64,000 bases of DNA, from contig NZ_VAWE01000001.1 of assembly GCF_005795905.1 (NCBI RefSeq), positions 1,302,001 to 1,366,000 on the forward strand. Reading direction: 5' to 3'. Every line of letters starts with the position of its first letter. The stretch's first letter is position 1. Positions 8,941 through 17,310 of this stretch are shown here, piece after piece. Below the pieces are notes generated by a model that saw nothing but the letters and a program-made list of their open reading frames with translations, was not told the DNA's origin and searched no databases. A program made the translations under genes and the position numbers. Source of the stretch: Streptomyces marianii (GTDB lineage: Bacteria > Actinomycetota > Actinomycetes > Streptomycetales > Streptomycetaceae).

Positions 8941-10764
8941 TTGCGTGAGTTCACGGTTCCCCCCTTGGCGACGGCACCCCCTGTCGGCGGGCTGGCGGAT
9001 GCCGTGTTCGACCACGCCCGGACCGACCCAGGCCGGGTGGCCCTCGGCCGCAAGGACGACGACGGCGCGTGGCACGACGTGACGTCCGCCGACTTCCGTG
9101 ACGAGGTGCTCGCGCTCGCCAAGGGGCTGCTCGCCCAGGGGGTGAGGTTCGGCGACCGCGTCGCGATCATGTGCCGCACCCGGTACGAGTGGACGCTGTT
9201 CGACTTCGCGTTGTGGGCGGTGGGCGCCCAGTCCGTACCGGTCTACCCCACCTCGTCCGCCGAGCAGGTCCTGTGGATGATGCACGACGCCGAGGTCTCG
9301 GCCTGCATGGTCGAGCACGAGGACCACGCCATGACGGTCGGCTCGGTCATCGACCGGCTGCCGCACCTCAAGCGGCTGTGGCAGCTCGACCAGGGGGCCG
9401 TCGACGAACTCTTCGCGGCGGGCGCGCACATCGACGACGACGTGGTGCACCGGCACCGCAGAGCCGTGACCCCGGAGTCCATCGCCACGGTGATCTACAC
9501 CTCGGGCACCACCGGCCGGCCCAAGGGATGCGTACTCACGCACGCCAACTTCATGTACGAGACCGAGACTCTCGTCGGCCGCTGGGAGCCCGTGTTCCAC
9601 TCCGAGCCGGGAGACGAGGCCGCGACGCTCCTCTTCCTTCCGCTCGCACACGTCTTCGGCCGGATGGTGGAGGTCGCGGCGATCCTGGGGCGGGTCAAGC
9701 TGGGCCACCAGCCGGTGCTCCAGGCCACCGCCCTGATCGCCGACCTCGCCTCGTTCCGGCCGACGTTCATCCTGGCCGTCCCGTACATCTTCGAGAAGGT
9801 CTTCAACGCCGCGCGGCGCAGGGCGGAGGCAGCGGGCAGGGCCGGGCCGTTCGACAAGGCCGTCGACGTGGCGGTGCGGTACGCGGAGGCCGTGGAGCAC
9901 CGCGCGTTCGGCCTCGGCCCCGGCCCGTCGGCGAGCCTGCGCCTGCAGCACCAGTTCTTCGAGAAGGTCGTCTACGCCAAGGTCCGGGAGGCCATGGGCG
10001 GCCGGGTGCGGCACGCGATGTCCGGCGGTTCGGCCATGGACCGCGGCCTCGGGCTGTTCTTCGCGGGCGCCGGAGTCACCGTCTTCGAGGGTTTCGGCCT
10101 GACGGAGTCCTCCGCCGCGGCCACCGCGAACCCCCCGGAGCGCACCAAGTACGGCACGGTCGGGCAGCCGATCCCCGGCACGACGGTGCACATCGCCGAG
10201 GACGGCGAGGTGTGGTTGCACGGACCGCAGGTCTTCTCCGGCTATCTCAACGACCCCAAGGCCACGGACGCAGTCCTCAAGGACGGCTGGCTGGCCACCG
10301 GGGATCTCGGGGCCCTGGACGAGGACGGCTATCTGACGATCACCGGGCGGAAGAAGGAGATCCTGGTGACGTCCGGCGGCAAGAGCGTGTCGCCGATCGG
10401 CCTGGAGGAGCGGGTGCGGGCACACCCGCTGGTGGCCCAGTGCATCGTCGTCGGCAACGACCGCCCCTACATCGCGGCGCTGGTCACCGTGGACCACGAG
10501 GCCGTCGAGCACTGGCTGGCGATGCGCGGCCGGCCGCCGATGAAACCGGCGGAGCTGGTACGCGACCCGGACCTGGAAACGGAGATCCGGCGGGCGGTGG
10601 TGGCGGCCAACACGCTCGTGTCGCAGGCCGAGTCCATCCGCACCTTCCGGATACTGGCGCATCCGTTCAGCGAGGAGCACGGGCTGCTGACGCCGTCGCT
10701 GAAGCTGAAGCGCAAGGCGATCGAGACCGCGTACGCGACCGAGGTGGACGCGCTGTACCGCTGA
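8941..10764 (+). CDS. AMP-dependent long-chain fatty acid-CoA ligase (FadD15-like)
   Basis: Activates a fatty acid to acyl-AMP and then acyl-CoA; cytosolic or membrane-associated. The P-loop-like A3 motif is clear (YTSGTTGRPKGCV), as are FLPLAHVFGR, the A5 segment FEGFGLTESS, the A7 core WLATGDLGALDEDGYL and the A8/A10 hinge ITGRKKEILVTSGGKSVSP. This matches the FadD15/FAA1 branch for long chains. I chose the rare TTG start at 8941 because AAGGAG lies 7 nt upstream and homologs begin REFTVPPLA; an ATG 27 nt upstream is also in frame. Length from TTG is 607 aa. It is monocistronic by spacing. Confidence 0.9.
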   Translation: MREFTVPPLATAPPVGGLADAVFDHARTDPGRVALGRKDDDGAWHDVTSADFRDEVLALAKGLLAQGVRFGDRVAIMCRTRYEWTLFDFALWAVGAQSVPVYPTSSAEQVLWMMHDAEVSACMVEHEDHAMTVGSVIDRLPHLKRLWQLDQGAVDELFAAGAHIDDDVVHRHRRAVTPESIATVIYTSGTTGRPKGCVLTHANFMYETETLVGRWEPVFHSEPGDEAATLLFLPLAHVFGRMVEVAAILGRVKLGHQPVLQATALIADLASFRPTFILAVPYIFEKVFNAARRRAEAAGRAGPFDKAVDVAVRYAEAVEHRAFGLGPGPSASLRLQHQFFEKVVYAKVREAMGGRVRHAMSGGSAMDRGLGLFFAGAGVTVFEGFGLTESSAAATANPPERTKYGTVGQPIPGTTVHIAEDGEVWLHGPQVFSGYLNDPKATDAVLKDGWLATGDLGALDEDGYLTITGRKKEILVTSGGKSVSPIGLEERVRAHPLVAQCIVVGNDRPYIAALVTVDHEAVEHWLAMRGRPPMKPAELVRDPDLETEIRRAVVAANTLVSQAESIRTFRILAHPFSEEHGLLTPSLKLKRKAIETAYATEVDALYR

Positions 10765-11068
10765 GACGCGCCGGGAACGGGGACGTCCGTGGCGGGGAGC
10801 AGGGTCTGTGGCGGGACGGCTGCTCGGGGGCGCCCGACGGCGCCTGCCCCGGGTCACAAGGGGACGGACCGAACCCGGCGTTCACATTCATGCACCAAGT
10901 TCAACAATGTGCATTAGGGTCGCGGCAGGCGGACCGCCGGTCGATGGTTTGGACCGATCCCGCTGCGGGGGGCTGCCCGGAACGCCGGAGGTCCCTCGGG
11001 AATGCGTCCGCCCGAATGATCGTTGACCATGGCAGCAAGACACCGACCGACGTAAGGATCGACCGCTC
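10765..11068. other. intergenic with a probable aldo/keto reductase promoter
   Basis: About 300 bp without a gene. A relatively AT-rich patch with a -10-like TAGGGT at 10915-10920 stands about 150 bp before the next start and is the only promoter-like signal I see. Confidence 0.4.
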
Positions 11069-11905
11069 GTGAGCAAGGTCCCCTCCATCACCCTCAACAA
11101 CGGCGTCGCCATGCCACAGCTCGGCTACGGCGTGTGGCAGGTGCCGGACGACGAGGCGGCGAAGGCCGTCGGAGCGGCCCTGGAGGCCGGTTACCGCAGC
11201 ATCGACACGGCTGCCGTCTACGAGAACGAGAAGGGTACCGGCAAGGCCGTCGCGGCCTCCGGGATCCCCCGCGAGGAGCTGTTCGTCACCACCAAGCTCT
11301 GGAACGCCGACCAGGGCCGCGACTCGACGCTTCGCGCCTTCGACGCCTCCCTCTCCCGGCTCGGCCTCGACTACGTGGACCTGTACCTGATCCACTGGCC
11401 GGTGCCGTCCAAGAACGCGTACGTGGAAACGTACAAGGCGTTCGAGACCATCCTCGCCGAGGGCCGGGCCCGGGCCGTCGGCGTCTCCAACTTCCGTCCC
11501 GAGCACCAGGAACGGCTGCTCGGCGAGACCTCGGTCGTCCCGGCCGTGAACCAGATCGAGCTGCACCCGCAGTTCCAGCAGGCCGAGTCACGGGCCTTCC
11601 ACGCCAAGCACGCCATCGCCACCGAGGCGTGGTCGCCGCTGGGCTCGGGCCGCGGACTGCTGGAGGTCCCGACGATCGTCGCGGTCGCCCAGAAGCACGG
11701 GAAGACCCCGGCGCAGGTCGTGCTCCGCTGGCATCTGCAGCTCGGGAACGTCGTGATCCCCAAGTCCGTGACACCGTCGCGGATCCGGGAGAACATCGAC
11801 GTCTTCGGCTTCGAGCTGGACGCCGACGACCTCGCGGCGTTCGCCGCCCTCGACGAGGGCCGACGCCTCGGTCCCGACCCGGCGACGTTCAGCATGGGCG
11901 CCTGA
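11069..11905 (+). CDS. aldo/keto reductase
   Basis: NADPH-dependent carbonyl reductase with a TIM barrel, cytosolic. Signature blocks are all present: GVWQVPDDEA, the catalytic Asp/Tyr segment SIDTAAVYENE, the Lys in VTTKLWNADQ, His in LIHWPVP, then GVSNFRPEHQERLL, NQIELHPQFQQ and the NADP-binding tail IPKSVTPSRIRENIDVF. The 278-residue length and these blocks place it with 2,5-diketo-gluconate-reductase-like AKRs (AKR5 group). The natural substrate cannot be told. Start GTG at 11069; AAGGA lies upstream. Confidence 0.9.
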   Translation: MSKVPSITLNNGVAMPQLGYGVWQVPDDEAAKAVGAALEAGYRSIDTAAVYENEKGTGKAVAASGIPREELFVTTKLWNADQGRDSTLRAFDASLSRLGLDYVDLYLIHWPVPSKNAYVETYKAFETILAEGRARAVGVSNFRPEHQERLLGETSVVPAVNQIELHPQFQQAESRAFHAKHAIATEAWSPLGSGRGLLEVPTIVAVAQKHGKTPAQVVLRWHLQLGNVVIPKSVTPSRIRENIDVFGFELDADDLAAFAALDEGRRLGPDPATFSMGA

Positions 11906-11927
11906 CTCACCGGCGCACACCGGAGCC

Positions 11928-11956
11928 GGCGCGGCCGCCGCGGAGGGGGCCGCGCC
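11928..11956 (+). terminator. hairpin after the aldo/keto reductase
   Basis: Nine-base perfect arms GGCGCGGCC (11928-11936) and GGCCGCGCC (11948-11956) with an 11-base loop start 23 bp after the stop codon. Confidence 0.5.
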
Positions 11957-12133
11957 CACCCCTCCGACGGCACGGCAACGACCGTTCAAGCGCGGGGTGG
12001 CCGTCCCGGTGCCGTGGGAATGCCCGTCCGGCGCGTCCCGTTCGCCCACGGCATGGACGCGTGCCCACCCCGCGGGCCCGAACCCGCCACGGACGACCGG
12101 CATTTCGCCGCCTGCGGCCACCCAAAATCTGCT

Positions 12134-12139
12134 TATGCT
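12134..12139 (+). promoter_or_regulatory. -10 box TATGCT of a leaderless LysR gene
   Basis: TATGCT ends 6 nt before the GTG at 12146; there is no ribosome site, so the transcript probably starts at the start codon. Confidence 0.5.
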
Positions 12140-12145
12140 TCTGCC

Positions 12146-13051
12146 GTGTTCGATTCCCGGTACATCAGGACTTTCCATGAGGTGGTCAGGACCGGCTCCT
12201 ACTCGGCAGCTGCCCGTTCGCTCGGTTACACCCAGCCCGCGGTCAGCCAGCAGATGAAGGCGCTGGAGCGGGATATCGGCACCCCCCTGTTCACGCGGGT
12301 CGGGCGCGGCATCAGGCTCACCGAGGCCGGAGAGGCGCTGACCCGGCACGCCGGGACGATCCTCGACAGCCTCTCGGCGGCACAGCTTCAGATCGACGCC
12401 ATCGCCCGACTGCGCTCGGGACGCGTGCGGGTGTGCGCGTTCCCCAGCGCCTGTGCGACCCTCATCCCTGAGACCATGGCCGCCATCGCGGCCGAACACC
12501 CGGGCATCCGCATCGAGTTGACCGAGAGCGAGCCTCCCGAGTCCCTGCGGCTGGTGGCGCGAGGCGACTGCGACATCGCCCTGGCCTTCAGCTATCCCGG
12601 CCACACCGCCGAGGTCCCCGAGGAGCTGGCCGAAGTGCCGCTGCTGGAGGACCCTCTGACGGTTCTGCTGCCCACCGGCCACCCACTGGCCAGGCGGCGG
12701 GCCGTACGGCTGGCGGACCTCGCCCGCGAACGGTGGATAGCGGGCTGCCTGCGCTGTCGCGCCAACTTCCTGCACGCCTGCGCCGAGGAGGGGTTCGCAC
12801 CCGACATCGCCTGCACAACGGACGACAACCTGGTGATGCAGAGCCTCGTGGCGTCGGGTGTGGGCATCGCCGTGGTCCCGCAGCTCGTGCTCTCGTTCCT
12901 GTGCCACTCCAAGGTGACGGGGAGGATCGTGGAACCGCACACCCGCCGCAGGGTCGGCGCGTACGCGCTGCGGGAGCAACTGCGCATCCCCGCGACCGCG
13001 CTGGTGCTGGACCGCCTCGTCGCGGTGGCCGAGCGCAGGACCGGCTGCTGA
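12146..13051 (+). CDS. LysR-family regulator of the cysteine dioxygenase-YeiH block
   Basis: A 301-residue LysR protein: helix-turn-helix in residues 2-60 (FHEVVRTGSYSAAARSLGYT then QPAVSQQMKALE), linker helix, then an effector domain that begins RVRVCAFPSACATLIPETMA. The start was set at GTG 12146, directly behind a -10 box, because upstream residues do not match the family. It lies 150 bp upstream of a cysteine dioxygenase and a YeiH exporter on the same strand, an arrangement that suggests control of sulfur amino acid breakdown (inference; the ligand could be a cysteine derivative or sulfite). Two cysteines in GCLRCRAN are unusual for the domain and might sense redox or thiols, which is speculation. 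Confidence 0.86.
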   Translation: MFDSRYIRTFHEVVRTGSYSAAARSLGYTQPAVSQQMKALERDIGTPLFTRVGRGIRLTEAGEALTRHAGTILDSLSAAQLQIDAIARLRSGRVRVCAFPSACATLIPETMAAIAAEHPGIRIELTESEPPESLRLVARGDCDIALAFSYPGHTAEVPEELAEVPLLEDPLTVLLPTGHPLARRRAVRLADLARERWIAGCLRCRANFLHACAEEGFAPDIACTTDDNLVMQSLVASGVGIAVVPQLVLSFLCHSKVTGRIVEPHTRRRVGAYALREQLRIPATALVLDRLVAVAERRTGC

Positions 13052-13201
13052 GCCTCCGGGACGCCGCCCGGTGCCCGCCCCGCGGCCGGACGCTCCCAGC
13101 TGCGCGGCCGGGACCCTTCTCCCCATCCATAAGCGGACGTTGAGGACCCTGCAAGCGATCGCTCCTGGACGTCTCCGGACGGCGGGACGGACGCTGCGGA
13201 C

Positions 13202-13768
13202 ATGACGACTGCGAACCCGGCCACCGTCACCCCTCCCGCCACGACCGCCCGGCTCCGCTCTCTGGTGACGGAGATACGGGAGACCGTGAACCGCGGTCTT
13301 CCTCCCGAACCCACGGCCTACATGGTGGCGGAGAGGCTGCTGCCGCACCTCGGCCGGCCCGACCTGCTCACGGCGGAGCAGTGCGAGGGCGACCCGCGGA
13401 ACTACCGCCAGCACGTGCTGCACGCCGAGCGCGACGGCAGCTTCTCCGTGGTCGCCCTGGTCTGGCTGCCCGGACAGTGCACGCCAGTCCACGACCATGT
13501 GTCGTGGTGCGTGACGGGGGTCCACCGGGGCGAGGAGCACGAGCGGCGCTACCGGCTGGTTCCGCACGGCACGAGCGCCCGGCTCGTCGCCACCGGTGAC
13601 GTGGTGAACCCGGCCGGGACGGTCGCCGCGTTCGCCCCGCCCGGCGACATCCATCTCGTCCGCAACTCCGGGACGGGTCCGGCTCTTTCCCTGCACGTGT
13701 ACGGCGCCGACATCGCCCGCCTCGGCACCAGCATCCGGCGCGTCTACGACCTGCCAGCCGACCGGTGA
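13202..13768 (+). CDS. cysteine dioxygenase (cupin thiol dioxygenase)
   Basis: Oxidises cysteine with O2 to cysteine sulfinate using a non-haem iron held by three histidines. The ligands are visible: His97 and His99 in PVHDHVSWC and His151 in GDIHLVRN. The RDGSFSVVALVWLPGQCTPV strand-rich segment and total length (188 aa) fit bacterial type I cysteine dioxygenases. The last codons overlap the next gene by 4 bp (GTGA), so the two are translationally coupled. With a YeiH exporter behind it, the likely path is cysteine to sulfinate, spontaneous or transaminase-driven release of sulfite, then export (pathway inferred from neighbours). Confidence 0.88.
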   Translation: MTTANPATVTPPATTARLRSLVTEIRETVNRGLPPEPTAYMVAERLLPHLGRPDLLTAEQCEGDPRNYRQHVLHAERDGSFSVVALVWLPGQCTPVHDHVSWCVTGVHRGEEHERRYRLVPHGTSARLVATGDVVNPAGTVAAFAPPGDIHLVRNSGTGPALSLHVYGADIARLGTSIRRVYDLPADR

Positions 13769-14802
13769 CGGCCCTCACGGGCCCCCGGTCCCGGCGCGTC
13801 ACCCCCCGGGAGCGGCCCCCCGGGCCGGTGCCGGGGCTGGCGCTCGCCGCCGCCGGAGTGGTGGCGGCATGGCTGGCGCACCGGGCCGTGCCCGCTCTGC
13901 CGATGCTCACCGCGGCCGTCGTCCTGGGCGCCGCAGCCGCACACACCCCGTGGCTGGCCACGCGGGTCCGGGGCCGCTGCCGCGGGGGCCTGACACTGGC
14001 CGCGAAGCGCCTGATGCGCGCCGGAATCGTCCTGCTCGGGCTCAAGCTGGGCCTGGCGGACGTGCTGGGGCTGGGATGGGCGACGGTGGCGATGGTGCCG
14101 GCCGTGGTGGCTGCCAGCTTCTGCGGCACGTGGTGGCTCGGGCGGCGAATGGGGCTGCCGGGCGACCAGCCGCTGCTGATCGCCGCGGGCTACTCCATCT
14201 GCGGGGCCTCCGCGATCGGGGCGGTGGGCTCCGTGCACGACAGCGACGACGAGGACATGGTCACGTCCGTCGCGCTCGTGACGCTCTGCGGCACCCTCGC
14301 CATCGCCGTCCTGCCCCTGCTGCACGGACCGCTGGGACTCACCGACGCCGAGTTCGGGCGGTGGGTGGGTGCCGGCGTCCACGACGTGGGCCAGGTGGTG
14401 GCCACCGCCGGGACGGCCGGGCCGGCGGCGCTGAGCGAGGCCGTCCTGGTGAAACTCCTGCGAGTGGCGCTGCTGGCCCCGCTGGTCGCCGTGCTCGTCG
14501 TCGCGGCCCGCCGCCGGGGGCGGGGCGGCCCCGGATCCGGGAGGCCGCCGCTCGTCCCGCTGTTCGTCGTGGGATTCCTCGCCATGGTGGCCCTGCGCAG
14601 CACCGGCCTGCTGCCCGCGCAGGTCCTGTCCGCGGCCGCTGCGCTCCAGGAACTGCTGCTGGCCGCCGCGCTGTTCGGTCTCGGCACCGCGGTGCATCTG
14701 CCGTCCCTGTCCCGCACCGGCCCGAGGGTCGCCCTGCTCGGGCTGACCGCCTGGGTGCTGATCGCGACGGCGGCGTACGCGGGGGTGCTGCTCACCGCCT
14801 GA
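13765..14802 (+). CDS. YeiH/UPF0324-family putative sulfate/sulfite exporter
   Basis: A 345-residue membrane protein with about ten transmembrane segments and the YeiH signatures: LKLGLADVLGLGW, PGDQPLLIAAGYSICGASAI (the conserved Cys-Gly-Ala-Ser loop), VTSVALVTLCGTLAIAVLP and GVHDVGQVVATAG. YeiH proteins are thought to export sulfur oxyanions, and in several bacteria they are controlled by LysR proteins. Its GTG start overlaps the stop of the cysteine dioxygenase gene, making a two-gene operon. Transport direction and substrate are inferred from family and context, not visible in the sequence. Confidence 0.86.
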   Translation: MTALTGPRSRRVTPRERPPGPVPGLALAAAGVVAAWLAHRAVPALPMLTAAVVLGAAAAHTPWLATRVRGRCRGGLTLAAKRLMRAGIVLLGLKLGLADVLGLGWATVAMVPAVVAASFCGTWWLGRRMGLPGDQPLLIAAGYSICGASAIGAVGSVHDSDDEDMVTSVALVTLCGTLAIAVLPLLHGPLGLTDAEFGRWVGAGVHDVGQVVATAGTAGPAALSEAVLVKLLRVALLAPLVAVLVVAARRRGRGGPGSGRPPLVPLFVVGFLAMVALRSTGLLPAQVLSAAAALQELLLAAALFGLGTAVHLPSLSRTGPRVALLGLTAWVLIATAAYAGVLLTA

Positions 14803-15065
14803 TGGAAGCTGCCGGGTCGGAGAGACCAGTGCCGCGTCAGGCGAGGTTCGCCCGTCAAGGAGCGGCGTCCGGTGCATGGGGTCTCCGTAAGTTGTTAGGT
14901 GGCCCGGGAGGGCCGGATGTGGCTTACGGGGGCTTCCCTTCAATGGCTCCTGGGGAGTGGCCGTCCGGCTCTCCGGGGCGCCCTGGCTGCTGATTGAGAT
15001 GTGCGCGCCGTGTGCGGTCGCTGACTACGGAGATGACAGCGGAGTGTCCCTCGGGCCGACGGCAG

Positions 15066-15402
15066 CCCTCCGGCCGAGGGGGTGGGGCCTCCCCAGGCCC
15101 CCGGGCCGAGGGAGTGGGGCCTCCCCAGGCCCCCGGGCCGAGGGAGTGGGGCCTCCCCAGGCCCTCCGGCCGAGGGGGTGAGGCCTCCCCAGGCCCTCCG
15201 GCCGAGGGAGTGGGGCCTCCCCAGGCCCTCCGGCCGAGGGAGTGGGGCCTCCCCAGGCCCTCCGGCCGAGGGAGTGGGGCCTCCCCAGGCCCCCGGGCCG
15301 AGGGAGTGGGGCCTCCCCAGGCCCCCGGGCCGAGGGAGTGGGGCCTCCCCAGGCCCCCGGGCCGAGGGAGTGGGGCCTCCCCAGGCCCTCCGGCCGAGGG
15401 GA
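15066..15402. repeat. 32-bp tandem repeat, about 10.5 copies, self-complementary units
   Basis: The unit recurs every 32 bp with its GCCGAGGG core at 15073, 15105, 15137, 15169, 15201, 15233, 15265, 15297, 15329, 15361 and a partial copy at 15393. Each unit holds a hairpin GGGGCCT-CCCC-AGGCCCC and a near-palindrome around CGGCCG. Units come in two main variants (CCT-CCG or CCC-CGG before the core) and copy 4 has GGGGTGAGG, so the array has expanded by unequal copying. 32 is not a multiple of three, which argues against a coding repeat. Confidence 0.95.
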
Positions 15403-15412
15403 AGAACGCAAG

Positions 15413-15480
15413 GCCCCGGATCGACCTCGTAGTGGGCCTACTCGGTTGATCCGGCAACGCCGCGAGTCGCCGTGCCGGGC
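15413..15480. repeat. degenerate copy of a dispersed intergenic repeat
   Basis: The stretch starting TCGACCTCGTAGTGGGC aligns with the inside of the 160-bp inverted-repeat element at 35146-35305 (TCGACCTCATACTGGGC there); both continue into GATCCGGCAACG then GCGAG. Roughly four in five bases agree over about 56 bp. No terminal inverted repeats remain in this copy. Confidence 0.65.
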
Positions 15481-15791
15481 GCCGCGACGGGGCGAACGTC
15501 GCCTGATGCGGCACTAGGTGCCGTAGCCGCCGGCAGGTGGGCACTCACGCTGCCGGAAGCAGTCGACGTCTGAGGTCAGACCGTGCCCAGCCGGCACCCC
15601 ACGCCGCTTGACACCGAACGGCATGGGGTGTCCGACCTCCTGGCCGCTCCCGGAACGCCGCCGCGCGGCCCCCGCCCCGGCCGGCGGCTCCGTGCGCCCC
15701 GGCACCGGAAGCGCCCCGGTGGGCTGTCCGCCCGGTACCGGAGCGAGCCCCGGCGGGTTGTCCGCCCCGTACCGGAAGCGCCCGGGTCCCT

Positions 15792-15935
15792 GCCCGCGCC
15801 GGTACCGAAAGGGCCACCCGATTCCTCGCCCGCGCCGGTACCGAAAGGGCCACCCGATTCCTCGCCCGCGCCGGTACCGAAAGGGCCACCCGATTCCTCG
15901 CCCGCGCCGGTACCGAAAGGGCCACCCGGTGCCTG
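15792..15935. repeat. 36-bp tandem repeat, four copies
   Basis: Copies begin at 15792, 15828, 15864 and 15900; the unit core is GCGCCGGTACCGAAAGGGCC. The first three are identical and the fourth diverges at its end, so expansion is recent. Weaker relatives of the GGTACCG core continue upstream to about 15700. It ends 27 bp before the stop codon of the methyltransferase on the other strand. 36 bp would be 12 codons, but no start or ribosome site supports translation. Confidence 0.93.
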
Positions 15936-15962
15936 GCCGCCCCCGTGCCCGTCCCCCGGCAG

Positions 15963-16889
15963 CTATCCGCGCCGGGCCGTGTGCACGGTGCGGGCCGCCA
16001 GCATGAAGCAGTCCGGGCGGCGCATCAGGCCCTCCTCGTCGTCCTCGTCCAGCAGCCGGTCCAGCACCGCGGCGTCGTCGGCGTCCAGCCGTCCCTCCAG
16101 GGCCTTGCGCTGCCACGAGAGACCGGAGACCAGCCCCTCGCGCACGGTGTCGGTCACCGGAGCCGGCAGATCGAGGAGGAAGGAACGGGTCACGGCGGGC
16201 GTGAGCCCGGCGGCGGCGAGCAGGGCACGCCAGTTCTCGACCTCCGGCTTCGCGCCGGGCAGTGCGGCGCGCATGTCGGCGAACCAGGTGGCCGCGGCGG
16301 CCTCGAGTCGGCTCTCCAGGCCGGGCCGCCCGATGCCGATGTCACGCGGCAGATGGCGTGCCGGCAGTCCGCCCTCGAGGAGCGCGAGCAGTCCGCCGGG
16401 CCGGAGCAGACCGGCGAGTCCGGTGAGGGCGGCACGCTGGTCGCCGACGTGGTGCAGGGAACCGCTCGCCCAGACGAGGTCCGCCGGCCCCAGCTCGGCG
16501 ATGCCGTCGAGGAGTTCGGCGACATGGGTGCCGAATCGGTCGCCGAGGCCGGCGCGGTCGGCGCGGGCCCGGGCCAGCTCGAGAAGGCCGGGGGTGGCGT
16601 CGACGGCGACCACCTCCGCCTGCGGGAAGACCTCGGCCAGCAGAACGCTGACCGCTCCGGGGCCGCTTCCGACGTCGAGGACGCGGCGCACCGAACCCGC
16701 GGGGAGCATGTCCCGTACCCAGAGAGCGACCTGCTCGTACAGCGGGAGGCTGAGTGCGGCCTCGCGTTCGAGTAGCGTGGCGAGCTCCTCCCAGTCGATG
16801 TGCGTCGTGTCGTGGCCGTGGCCGTGGCCGTGGTGCGCGTGGCCGGCGGGTCCGTGGCCGGCGGGGGTTTCGTGGTCGTCAGGGCTCAT
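15963..16889 (-). CDS. class I SAM-dependent methyltransferase with His-rich N-terminus
   Basis: A 308-residue cytosolic methyltransferase. Motif I is RRVLDVGSGPGAVSVLLAE (about residue 68-86), motif II ends in VVAVDATPGLLELA, and motif IV is DLVWASGSLHHV, with a GLLRPGGLLALLEGG post-motif. The C-terminal half is helical, as in UbiE/small-molecule enzymes. Residues 10-30 are strikingly histidine-rich (HAHHGHGHGHDTTH), a possible metal-binding tail. The ATG at 16889 was chosen because the family-like part begins soon after; the frame is open further upstream. Substrate unknown. Confidence 0.82.
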   Translation of the reverse strand: MSPDDHETPAGHGPAGHAHHGHGHGHDTTHIDWEELATLLEREAALSLPLYEQVALWVRDMLPAGSVRRVLDVGSGPGAVSVLLAEVFPQAEVVAVDATPGLLELARARADRAGLGDRFGTHVAELLDGIAELGPADLVWASGSLHHVGDQRAALTGLAGLLRPGGLLALLEGGLPARHLPRDIGIGRPGLESRLEAAAATWFADMRAALPGAKPEVENWRALLAAAGLTPAVTRSFLLDLPAPVTDTVREGLVSGLSWQRKALEGRLDADDAAVLDRLLDEDDEEGLMRRPDCFMLAARTVHTARRG

Positions 16890-17310
16890 GGCGTCAGAGT
16901 GCGCACGGAGGATCCGTCCTGGCGAGTCTTCTTGCCGCTCCGGCAAAACGGTGCGGGGCTCGCGGCGCCGGGCGCGGGGGCGAACGCACCCGGCCCGGAC
17001 CGGTGGGGACGGAGCCACGCGGCACGGACCGCGGGTGGACCGACGAGGCTCCGGGCGGTGCGCCCCGGGCGTGTGCCGACCGAACGGATTACCGCCCGGC
17101 ATCCGGCGCGGACCCACGCGGTGCGCCCGCTGCCGCGACGCCCACCGGGCCCGCGGCGAGGCGGTCGGGCGGCGGGCCCACCCCCGGCGAAGCACCCGTT
17201 CGGCAAGGGCGGCGCCCCGGCCGAAGCACCCGTTCGGCAGGGACGGCGACCCTGCCTGGGGCGGTCGGGGAGCTGCGCCCCGGGCTGGGCGGGCCGGGTG
17301 CGCGGCGCGC
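16890..17310. other. intergenic between two methyltransferases
   Basis: About 420 bp with no supported gene. It contains a direct repeat, GAAGCACCCGTTCGGCA, twice about 34 bp apart near 17195-17240. Confidence 0.5.

Larger units (their letters stand above)
14803..15962. other. 1.2-kb gene-free stretch dominated by repeats
   Basis: No gene is supported here. It contains a 32-bp minisatellite (15066-15402), a degenerate dispersed repeat (about 15413-15480) and a 36-bp tandem repeat (15792-15935). The apparent open frames across the repeats exist in all frames because the units lack stop codons; they are not evidence for protein. 14803-15060 holds nothing that I recognise. Confidence 0.7.

Noticed and set aside
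12143..12163. tRNA-like T-loop string GTTCGATTCCCGG
   Set aside because: No cloverleaf around it; it is the start of the LysR coding sequence.
11588..13696. 702-codon minus-strand frame
   Set aside because: Antisense to aldo/keto reductase, LysR and cysteine dioxygenase genes that have complete motifs.
15066..15402. Possible CRISPR array or coding repeat
   Set aside because: There are no spacers between units, and the period of 32 bp is out of frame; the repeats read open in every frame simply for lack of stops.
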